DNA of 64,000 bases, from positions 14,847,082 to 14,911,081 of the forward strand of contig NC_071397.1 in the NCBI RefSeq assembly GCF_022682495.2, in the 5' to 3' direction. The notes under the pieces were generated by a model. The model made no database searches and was not told the DNA's origin. It worked only from the letters and a program-made list of their open reading frames with translations. Origin of the DNA: Desmodus rotundus (Eukaryota; Chordata; Mammalia; Chiroptera; Phyllostomidae). The position numbers and the translations under genes were made by a program. This document shows positions 22,499 to 33,200 of this stretch, one piece after another. The number at the start of each line of letters is the position of its first letter. Position 1 is the stretch's first letter.

Positions 22499-23947
22499 AA
22501 ATTCTCTTTTGCTCTTAGGGTATAATCCCAGCAGTGGAATTGCTGGGTCAAAAGGCAGTTTTATTTTTAGTTTTCTGAGGAAATTCCATACTGTTTTCCA
22601 CAGTGGCCTCACCAGTCTGCATTCCCACCAACAGTGCACTAGGGTTCCCTTTTCTCCACATCCTCTCCATCATTTGTTTGTTGACTTGTTTATGATGGCC
22701 ATTCTGACTGGTGTGAGGTAGTATCTCATTGTGGTTTTATTTTGCATCTCTCTGATGGCTAGTGATGCTGAGCATCCTTTCATAAGTCTCTGGGCTCTCT
22801 GTATGTTCTCCTTGGAGAAGTGTCTGTTCAAGTCCTTTGCCCATTTTTTAATTGGGTTTTTTGTCTTCCTGGAGTGGAGTCTTGTGAGTTCTTTATATAT
22901 TTTGGAGATCAGGCCCTTGTCTGAGGTATCATTGGCAAATATGTTTTCCCATATAGTTGGTTCTCTTTTCATTTTAATATTGTTTTCTTTAGTCATGCAG
23001 AAGCTTTTTAATTTGATGAGGTGCCATTTGTTTATTCTCTCCTTTATGTCCCTTGCTTTAGGGGATGTATCCATGAAGATGTTGCTGTGTGGAATGTCTG
23101 AGATTTTCCTGCCAATGTTTTCCTCTAGGACTTTTATGGTGTTATGACTTATGTTTAAGTCTTTTATCCACCTTGAATTTATTTTTGTGTATGGTATAAG
23201 TTGGTGATTGAGTTTCATTTTTTGCATGTAGCTGTCCAGATCTCCCAACACCATGTGTTGAAGAGGCTATTTTTACTCCATTTTATGCTTTTTCCCCCTT
23301 TGTCAAGTTTAATTGATCGTAGAGACTTGGGTTTCTTTCTGGGCTCTCTGTTCTGTTCCATTGATCTATGTGCCCTAAGAGCTCTGAAACACCAATCCAA
23401 AAGAACCTGTGCACCCCAGCATTCATAGCAGCACAATTCACAACCGCCAAGTTCTGGAAGCAACCTAAGTGCCCATCAGCAAATGAGTGCATCAAAAACC
23501 TATGGTACATTTACACAATGGAATTGTGTAAATTTACGCAGCAGAGAGAAAGAAGGAGCTTACACCCTTTGCAACAGCATGGATGGAACTGGAGAGCATA
23601 ATGCTAAGTGAAATAAGCCAGGCAGTGATGGATAAATACCATTGATCTCACCTTTAACTGGAACATAGTCAACAAAAGAAAAAAATCAAACAAAATATAA
23701 CCAGAAACATTGAAATTAAGAACAATCTAACAATAGCCAGAGGGAAGGGGAAGGGGACAGTGGGGAGAAGGGTTTTCAGGAACTACTATAAAGGACACAT
23801 GGACAAAACCAAGGGGGAGGGTGGAAGCAAGGGAGGGAGGTGGATTTGGCTGAGGTAGGGGGGAGGGGTATGGAGAAAATGCAGACAATTGTAATTGAAC
23901 AACAATAAAGTAATTAAAAAATAAAATAAAAATAAATTCTTTTTTGC
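22499..23947 (+). mobile_element. LINE-1 insertion, 5'-truncated and 5'-inverted (twin-primed)
   Basis: The 3' half (about 23372-23933) is plus-oriented and ends in the L1 3' UTR (GGAGAAAATGCAGACAATTG) and an A-rich tail. The 5' half (about 22513-23371) is inverted and encodes the C-terminal part of ORF2 on the minus strand. At the two breakpoints the same L1 word, CCTAAGAGC, occurs (minus strand at about 22512-22520, plus at about 23374-23382), so the halves are consecutive in the source L1. Flanks AAATTCTCTTTTGC (22499-22512) and AAATTCTTTTTTGC (23934-23947) match 13 of 14, a target-site duplication at a TTTT/AAAA site. Confidence 0.93.
22513..23371 (-). pseudogene. L1 ORF2 C-terminal remnant (inverted segment)
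   Basis: The minus strand has an open stretch of 194 codons (23254-22670) containing [19 protein letters not shown] and [10 protein letters not shown], typical of L1 ORF2p downstream of the reverse transcriptase. Upstream, IDQWNRTESPERNPSLYDQ lies in another frame, so at least one frameshift is present. Non-functional fragment. Confidence 0.9.
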
Positions 23948-24239
23948 CTGTTTCATCCATCCCTTGCTCTGCTGCTGCCGGTTCAAGGTTCACCCCTCCA
24001 GGCCCTGCCACTGAGTCATTCTCCTCTGAATGCAATTAAGTTTGCTTTCCTCCCTTTGGATGTGGTTTCAGGATTCCAGAAAGAATTTGAACAGCTCAAA
24101 GAGGCACTCCCCCAGCACTGTGAAAGCTCTCTGCCACGAAGTGTTAAGGGATAGTTTTAGGAACATTTCATTGGCCAGAAACTCCAGCATCATTATCTTG
24201 TCAAACTTTTAGGTACAAAAATGAATATGAAGACTTTAC

Positions 24240-24299
24240 CTCTGATACTCTGGAGATCCATTTTGCAGAAGTTATTCGATCCTTTAAGGCTTCTCTTAT
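24240..24299 (-). CDS. ADGRF2: ADGRF2 cytoplasmic-tail exon
   Basis: A 20-codon exon beginning IREALKDR, the family motif after the DxK of the previous exon, and ending RVSE at GTAAAG. ADGRF4 of human has a further short terminal exon after the same point. I could not find a counterpart here; without splicing the frame adds 12 codons and stops at 24201-24203. Confidence 0.82.
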
Positions 24300-27200
24300 C
24301 TGGAGAGTTAACAAAAAAATTACGAATTAAAAGATTATGAGAAATCAACATGTGTTTGGGGCTGGCTAATACTGTGGCAGGGGAGTGTGTTACCAACCAG
24401 GTTCTGTCGGTGGGACAGGGATTGGTAACTTGGTGACGAGGTCTGGGAAAAAGTGGGGAAATGGGAGAGATAGGCAAAGCAGAGCGGGCACAGGAGATTT
24501 ATAATCAGGGCCTTGAAATGAACCCAATGGCTAAGAAGTATAGTTTGCCAGCAGTCTGAGGGTACCTCGACATAGCTTTGAGGGTATTTTTTGGGGGCAC
24601 TTGAGTAGTTGAACATTTCCCCACAGTTTGTCAACTATTCAAACCTCCTTTTCTAGAGGGCTTAACCATGGCTTAAAAAAAAAAAAAAAAAAAAGACTTT
24701 ACACAATATAGCAAAGACCTTTAGAACCAGGAAAATAAAATAACAAATAACAATTATGTTTTGTTTTATAACTTTAAAGTGTTTTTTACTCCTGTCATCT
24801 CCTTTTATCCAAAAAATAACCCTGTAAGATAGGTACAACTGAGGAAATTAAGACTCTGAGATTATGTAGCATGCAAAGTCAGTCAACTACCGAGAGAAAG
24901 AGCCAGGGGTTGGGGCCTGACTTCAGGCCATCCTGCCATTTCCCCTAAATCTCTCTTACTGTACCCAGGTATTCTCTTGTCTTTTGCTATATAAAATGTT
25001 ATTCACCTTCCAAGGACACGTAGAAGGGTTGTCCTCACAGTTAATGTAGGCTGAAGTCCCCTAGCTCAGAGCGACTTCACCCTTCCCTGAAAATGCCATG
25101 TTCTTCATCACACACAGGCTCCAAAGAGGTAGGAGCTCTCCCTGGTGTGGCATCCCTGTGCTGAAAGCCCATTGCAATTCGTAAAGACATATTTAAATTT
25201 CTTTCCTCCCATCTTTTTTTAATTCTGTGTTTCATAATGTGCATAATACATACTTCATAAATTAATAATAAACACATATGGGGATAGGTGACCCTAAAAG
25301 CTTAAAGACTGCTGGTATATTCAGTAGTACCCCCTTACCCATGGTTTGCTTTCCATAGTTTCAGTTATCCACAGTCTACCATGGTCCAAAAATATTAAAT
25401 GGAAAATTCCAGAAATAAACATTTTATAAGTTTTAAATCGTGTGCTGTTCTAAGTAGTGTAATGAAATCTCCCACCATGCCATTCTGCTTCATCTGCATG
25501 GGATGTGAATCGTCCCTTTGTCCGGGGTATCCATGCTGTATTCACTATGTGCCCATTAGTCACTTCATAGTCACGTCAGTTATCAGATTGACAGTCTCAG
25601 TATGGCAGTACTTGTGTTCACGAAATCCTTAGTTTACTTAATAAGGGCCCCAAAGCACAAGAGAAGTGATGCTGGCCATTGGGATCTGCCAGAGAGGAGT
25701 TGTAAAGTGTTTCCTTTAAGTGAAAAGGTGAGTATAGTATAATAAGATATTTTGAGAGAGAAACCACAGTGACATAATTTTTATTACAGTACATTCTTAT
25801 CATTGTTTTATTTTATTATTAGTTATTATTGTCAATCTCTTACTGTGCTTAATTTATAAATGTATTGTAAGTATGTATGTGTAAGGGGAAAAAAAACCCA
25901 GACTATAAAAAGGGTTCTAGACTACCCATGGTTTCAGGCATCCACTGGGGATCTTGGGAAGCATTGCGCATGGATAAGGGGGAGACTACCTTACAACTTT
26001 TTGTCAATTAATCATAGCACTTTTCAGTGCCCACCTTTTACATTACAATTTTAAAGGTAAGAGGTTTTGATCTTGATGAGAGCTTCCATATCTGAAGAGT
26101 TTTTGCACACCTCACAACACTTAACACTGGTACACTAATAAGTAATAATAATGCTGATGCTGATTTGGCTATAACATACTAATTGTGGTATTAGATTAAT
26201 GAAAACCAATAATAGGTATGAAACTACATCATAACATAAATGCTTTCTATGTGTTTTCACTTGCAAAATTGCTTTTGTTCTTTACCATAACCTAGCAAAA
26301 AAGTAAGGGAAATCATTATTATCTCTGCGTTCTCTGTGAGGAATCTGGGCTCATGTGATTTCAGGAACTCCTCAGTAGCACACAACTAGTACAGAAAAAT
26401 ATCAAGGCTAAAAGACTAATACTCTAACTTTCACCTCTGGATAATTTTTAGCAGGTAATGGTATTCTCATAAGAAAGTGAAAGGACCATTATGAAATGTA
26501 TTTTTTAGGAACTTTGCATATTAACTTGTTAGAATAGCATTGATGGTGAATTAATTAACTAATTAAAAAATTCCTGCAGTGGAAGTGGCTGCATCTACAT
26601 CTGAGAGGGTTATTTGCTTTTCTCATTTCAAAATACCGTATAATACAAAGGAAAGTGGGTGATTTTAGAATCCTAAGTAAGCTTTTGGTGCTTTGTTCAT
26701 TTGTTTAGGTTTTGTTTTACCACTCACTACCTATACCCAGTCTTTGTGTTAGGAGAATTGCTTTCTTTGTATCCATTTCTCTTGAAGGGAGAAGCCAGGA
26801 ATTCACTTTTCCAGACTCCCTTGCAGCTAAGATGCAGCCATGTGACCAGAGCTCAGCCAATTAGACACGACAACTCAAGAAGCAGCTGCCACAGGACCCC
26901 AACAGGCAGGATGGAGGTGATCCCTGAGACAGTAGCACCGGCAACGCTAGCATCCACTATTTGACATTGGCTTGGTGGGCTGTGCTTTCGTGTCCAGGAG
27001 ACTGGCGAAGGTGTGGCACGTGGAACAGTTCTGTGCTATGAACTGGGAACCATTCCTGGTGTGTAGCCTCCATGTCTCCAAGACAGAGAGACACCCTCCC
27101 AAAAATGATATTGTGAGTTTTAATAAATTCCCTTTCTGCTTCAACTGGTGAGAGTGGATTTCTGTAGAGATTATGTACAAGCTACTGAATCACTCTGAAT

Positions 27201-30200
27201 GTTTCCTCATCCATAAAACTGAAAACAGGAATATCCAAGATTGTTTTAAGGATTAAAGCTAATGTGTATAAAATGCTTAGCCCCTCAAGGGCTTGGAATA
27301 TGGACAACATTACTTGCGCGACAAAGAACAGTGATGTCCTGTTCAAGTGTCTGCAGAAATAATTGAGGTAAAAGACACTCAATAGGTGAACTTTACAAAT
27401 AAGCATCTCAGGGTCAAGTACTGTTAATGCAGGGGGCAAAAAAAAAAGAGAATTTACAGTACCTTTGGATCCAGGATTGTTCCAAACACCAAGATGAAGA
27501 AGCCCTGAGAAAGACAGAGTAGGGAAGAAGAACCATTTTCAAAATAATATTGATAATAATAACAAATAACAAGAAATACCAGCATTCATTATCAGTTCCT
27601 GTTCTGAAACTGATAAAAGTAATAAAAAGAAAACTGAAATGAACACCCTTTGATTCAATCATTGGCTCTCTCATTTGAAGGTCACAACACCTAGGTTCAT
27701 CCATTCAACAATCATTGATAATACACCTTCCGTGTGTCAGCCCCTGTTTCAGGCACTTGGGGAATCCCTGATTCATGCAAGTACATTATAAGAATTTCTT
27801 TTTAATTCAGGCAACATAAAAGTGTTTTGCATTTATCAGGAGCTGTGCATCTCACCAGAAAATAATGGTGCACGCAACAGTCAGAGGAGATGTCACCCAT
27901 TGGATGGCACCATTAAATCCCTGAATAATTAGTAGTAAAAGGAACTTCCACAGAAACACGAAAAAACATCCATACTCAGTTTCATTTAACACCCTCAATC
28001 TCTTTCTCCCATTCACAACCAAAATCAGTTACAAAATGCAAAGAAAAATCAAATACACGGATCATCAGAGAAACCAAGACCCAAAGCAGACTGAATTTCT
28101 AAGTACATAACGGGTGCTCAGAAGCAAGTGTTCCGAGTGTGACACAGAAGGAAGTCACTAGCTCTCATGTCTCTTATCTTCCATAGTAAGGATAGACAGC
28201 ATCGAAGTCAAAAGGAGGCTGTTCCTCCATCACTGAATCCATTTGAGCTTTCAATCTTTTTTTCATATGTAGTGGCACAAAACCACCCCAAAAGAAGAAA
28301 AAGTGTTCATCCTACTCCACAGATAACAAAAGGAAGGGAAGCTCAGAGACTCAACTTTCAAAATGTGATAGACAGCAACATTGATTAGACAAAATTTCTC
28401 TTAGAAGTGTGGTTACACAGGTCTTTGCTCACCAGAAAAGAAAAGTGAGATAATGACTTTTGATTTAGGCATCCTTTTTAAATTGCTCTGGTTTCATAAT
28501 CAAATGTGAACCTCTACCCAGGCAGAGGCCTATCAAAGGACATGAGTTTAATACGAAATAATAAAGATGGTACAACCAAGTGGTCATCAGCAGGAACAGC
28601 ACTGAAGCCACTGCTGCCACAATTTGCAAAAGCCCAGCTGACAGGTGGAGGACTTCACGGGGACCAGCGAGTACCTGGATGGCCAAGCAGCTCAGCCACT
28701 CCCCTAAACCTTCTAAGCTGCACCTCTCCATTCTGCCAGTCAAGCAAGTGCTCCAAGCTTGGAGCGCTTCTATCCGATTGCTTTTTTGGGTGACACTCTT
28801 AGCCTACAAGATAACTATTGAAATCTGTCATTGGTTTGCTAACAAAACGCCACTGATGGCATGATCCATAAGGTTACAAGGTATCCTTTGTGTGCAGATG
28901 CTTGGGACAAACATATCCCAGTCTGGTTTTTGCACTAAGAATACATTTTAAATCAGAATCAGCATGAATTTTGCCCAAGAATTAAATTTTTAAAAGATCT
29001 GAGAAACCACGATTCTAGCCTGTTTCCTCCACAAATATATACTCCTTTGGCTAAAGGACTAAGAGGAATTATTTCCTCAAGAGACTTTCAATTTCTTGAG
29101 GTAGGCCTAATTATATTTATATCTGCAACATTGCATAATGCTTGGCACAAAATAAATACTCATTAAACACAGTGTCTCTGTGCATTTGTGTGTCTACGCC
29201 TGTGTGTGTGTTTACTTTCTTTATTATGCATCTGCATCTGTATGTACATTTCCCTGTAAATACATAACGGGGAAATACCCCACTACAATTGCTTTACGTG
29301 TCCATGCCACCTTGGGAAAAGTTAAACAAAATATTATTCAGAAAATTGGGATATAATATTAGTTATAAGGTGTAGTTTCTGACTGAGATACATTCAGAGG
29401 TAGTGATCTCGTTATATCTCTTTTAATAGAAAAAGCACAATTTGAGCAGAAAAATCCCCAAATGTTCTCCCAGGTTTAAAAACGCGTGCTTTACTGCTAT
29501 AGATTGAATGTCCCCCACTCCCAAATTCATATGTTAAACCCTCACACCCAATGTGAAGGCATTAGGAGGCACACCTTTGGGAGGCAAGTAGGTCATGTTC
29601 TCCATAAAGAGATCAGGGCCCTTGTAAAAGAGGCCCCAGGGAGCTCCCTCACCCCTTCTACCATGGGAGGTTGTAGCAAGAAGACAGCTGTCCTTCTGAA
29701 AACCAGGACATAGGCTTTCACAAGACACTGGATCTGCTCACGCCTCGATCTTGGGCTTCCCAGCCTCCAGAACTTTGAGAAATAAATTTTTGTTGTTTAT
29801 AAGCCACCCCTTGTTATAACGGTTCCCAAACAGACCAGCTCACAATTACTCTCAGTATATACAGGAGAAGATACCAACTAGATGTTATGGATTGACAAAG
29901 TAGCATTCAAGGCAGTGACTTACGGTACAGGCTGGGTGGGGCAAAAGTAGTTTTAAAGTTGTTCATATGGAAAATAACACAATTAATAAATAATAATACG
30001 AAAATAAAGCCTGTGTTTTGCATCTCCCCAACTGTAAATCTACTTTTACCCTACCCTGTATAATAATCCTTTCCTTGTAAAAGGGTTGGCTGAGCTTTAA
30101 AACCAGTGGAGGTGCTCCCACAGGCCTAGGACCAGGAAATCTATCAAAGAGCCTTTCTCCCACACCTTTGGGATCTCTTGGTATGCTTAGGAATCTTTCC

Positions 30201-33200
30201 TCTCAGCCTGTTCCATCAACCTCAGTTTCCTCTCTTCTCAGTTCATCCTAAGACTCTTCTCATCCTGCTTCTTCCCTCTGTTGTTTTGGTCTCTCATCTC
30301 ACTAGATCCATGGCTCTCCTCTCTCTCCTCTCTAGGATACCTTGATCCACTGATACACTGGTAATTGACTCTGCTAACTTGTAGCACTTGCCAATCTCTG
30401 TGGCTAAATACTTCCGCCATGGTTAATTTAAATCTAGCAACATCACTGGCCATAAAGTTAGGCAGAGATGGGCATAACATTATACAGTGTTTCCACCATA
30501 CAGATACACTAGATTCAAATAACCTCGAGAGCAGAGTATACTGTGGACAAACAATTAGGAAGTGATAAGTTTTGAGGATATCTGACCTTTGTTTTTAATC
30601 TGATTTTCTACATAATTTAGTAATGTTTATGTTTACAACCAGCTTGCAAAATTCCTGAAAATATAGCACTCAACTGAGCAAGTGCAAACCAACTTCAGCA
30701 CACTACTGCCAGGCCCCATGTCTGGCCTTCGCCCTATTGGAAAATAAAATTTTCCAATAACATGCATTCAGAAAAAAATATTTTAGAGGTCTTTAGAAAA
30801 ATAAAAGCTTTCTTTCCAATTATTTGCTATTTACATATTTAACATTCAGTATAATAAACTTTGACTTATTTGGTATACTGTGACCAAAAAATATGAACAA
30901 TAGAAAAATTCAATCAAGAAAGGAATTGTTGAATATTGAATACTATGTATCCATTAAAGAGACATATATATCCATAGTAATCTGGTAAAAATACTAGGGT
31001 GTATTTTTAAGTGAAAAAGTAAGTTGAAAAATACTACACATTGTTTTTAACCCCAATACTATATAAAAATGTATTTGTCTATTAAACATTTTTTAATTGA
31101 CAGAGGTGGGAGAAGAGAGGAGAGGACAGGGGAAACCATCTTTAACACCACTCTATGTGACTTGTTTTATTAAAATAAAATGGTTTCCAAAGGTAACTAA
31201 AACTTCTAAATGGAATGAAATATAAATTCGCATATGTAAATACATCCAGTTACATACCTAGATTTTGGGGGAAATGGTATTGTTTAATCTCTAAACCAGT
31301 TAAAACTCAGCCTAGTTTTAGCTTACGTGTGATCTGTAGGGCATTTTAATACTTGCTGTTTTCCCGTTCACTGTTTTATTTCATTTTCCAAATACTCCTG
31401 TAAAATGGGAAGATCGTACCCATTTTTATAAATGAGAAAAATATGGCTTGGAAAAGTTAAGCAAATATCTCAGGAGAATGTTACACATTAGTAAATGATA
31501 GACTTGAAATTTGAATCCAGGCCGTTCTGGGACAAAAACTTTTTTCCTGACCCAATAGGCTATTCTAAATCCACTGTCCTTTATAAATAGATATGATGGC
31601 ACAACCTCTTGATTACAAAACTTCTTTCTGAATTCCCTCCCTTGGACTTGGTCAGAAGCACCTGGACTTACCTGGAATGCATTGAGCAAGGAGAAGAGAA
31701 TGTGGAAGACCAGGGAGGTATCGTCGATGACCGTGGCTATTCCGAATCCCCAGGTCAGGCCCAGCAGGGGTGTGAGGATGGCGATATTTTTACTGATTCT
31801 CACAATGGCTCTCACCTCCTGGAACATGGAACTGCCAATGGCAGGGCGCTGGGTTTTGGCAATCACCAATGTCACTGTGATCAGGTTTACTACCACGATG
31901 ACCACAGCTGGGACCACAAAGGCCAGGAGGGCCTTGGTCCTGTCCCAGTTGAGCCAGCAGGCCTCGGGCCGTAGGTAGCCTTTGCCAGGCTCAGTGGCAG
32001 CGACTGTGATGACAGCAATGACCAAAGGACATCCATAGCCCACCGCAAAGAGAGATGCCACCAGGACTGACTTGGGCAGTGTATGGAAAACAATCAGGAT
32101 TCCATAGAGGATAAGAAGGGCCTTAGCAAGCATCCAGAAAAACACAGAAAGGTAAAAGAAGTGAACAAAAAATGTTGCTGCCACACATCCGTTATGGTGT
32201 GCTGTTGGACCACTAAGAAAGGAAGCCACAATGAACCACACATCGGCCATCAGCAAGGTGGCCGCAATATTAGCAATACACAGATGGCGTAAGTAGGAGA
32301 TTTCTGTCTTCGTCACTCGGCTCCAGACCAAGGCCTCAATGGATAAGCAAAGGATCAAGCTGCAGATTGAAATGCCCAGGCCTATGTACGTGATGTAAAT
32401 CAGGATGGGACTCTCAAAGGTGTGGGGTGACATAAGAATGGAGAATGAGGTAAACATCTTGCTTGGTCTACATTTGCAAACAGCTTGCTGGGAGTTTTCT
32501 TGAATCATCTGACAGGCGTGCTGGTCCCATCTGCTCTCGAAGGAGTGCCAGCCAACACACAGTGTCCCCCGCCCCTCAGAATTCCTGATCTTTTCAAAAA
32601 CCAGTGAGATTCTTTTAAGTTCCCTGGGCAAAATGACAGATAGGACAAGCCCATTCACAGTGTCCTTTTCCAAAAGACTGGCTTCTAAGATGGCTCCAAG
32701 AGTCGGAAATGCAATGCTGAGGAACTGAGAAGGGGAACGCACCTTCTGAACTTCATCTCTGCTGATCAACACCCTCCCAGTGACATTGTTGGGGGTGTCA
32801 TTAACTCTCATTGAGAAAGTTAAATTCCTTCCATTGTTATCTCCAGATATGATGGTGCCCATAGTATGAATGAAGGCATCCGGTATGTCAATAGGATGTT
32901 TATTTATAAGTAGCCTTCTTGCAAAGGTATTGACCGAGTGTAGTAGCACGCAGCTGCTGTTTTTTTCAGGGATGAAGGTCCAGTTTGAGATGCTTTTGCT
33001 GTCAAGAATGTGGTTGGCCATGATGCTGTAACTCTGTCAATGAAGAACCAGCATTAGTCTGAGTCACTGTCTGAATCTGCCAGGACATTCAAGCTTCCCT
33101 TTTATAAAATGTGGTCCTTCAACCAGCAATATAGGCATCTCCTGGGAACCTCTTGAAGATGCAGAATCTCGGGCCCCACCCCAGAATCAGCATTTTAATG

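Larger units (their letters stand above)
7634..24200. other. ADGRF4-ADGRF2 intergenic interval (ADGRF4 upstream region)
   Basis: No protein gene is supported here. It must hold the ADGRF4 promoter and non-coding first exon(s), which I cannot place; one weak 31-nt candidate is at 14336-14366. Recognised content: MIR fragments (about 8020-8210, 8845-8960, 17265-17420), MER20 (8238-8452), VES SINE (14880-15215), micro L1 insertion (16630-16696), GA microsatellite (18221-18259), TC-rich low complexity (19385-19610), two MER5-like hATs (21077-21253, 21564-21722), a purine-rich tract (21888-21993) and a 5'-inverted L1 (22499-23947). The parts 8960-14300 and 15240-16620 hold little I can name. Confidence 0.6.
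24300..27462 (-). other. ADGRF2 intron with Tigger1 derivative and MIR
   Basis: Contains an A-run at 24675-24694, a MIR fragment (24785-24935), a Tigger1-type element (25322-25991), a weak MIR (about 26230-26420) and, at 26740-27180, an old repeat-like unit ending near an AATAAATTCCC word that may be an LTR but which I cannot assign. Confidence 0.7.
27505..31671 (-). other. ADGRF2 intron with MLT1 LTR, mariner MITE and L1M
   Basis: Contains an MLT1 LTR (29495-29841), a mariner-type MITE (29926-30060), L1M 3' sequence (about 30845-31100) and a MIR (31380-31525). A stretch at 28460-28790 has modest open frames on both strands and repeat-like character, but I do not recognise it. Confidence 0.7.

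Noticed and set aside
28460..28790. Overlapping 92-95 codon frames on both strands
   Set aside because: No family recognised and no codon-level signal favouring a strand; probably an unidentified interspersed repeat in an ADGRF2 intron.
31426..31671. Open frame continuing past the ADGRF2 main-exon donor (about 80 codons)
   Set aside because: The continuation leaves homology exactly at NAFQ and GTAAGT, and runs into intronic MIR sequence. The correct next exon ([10 protein letters not shown]) is at 27463-27504.
31672..33033. ADGRF1 as identity of the second receptor
   Set aside because: ADGRF1 keeps a cleavable GPS and lies elsewhere relative to CD2AP in human. The degenerate GPS, exon set without a SEA-type region and tandem position next to ADGRF4 fit ADGRF2.
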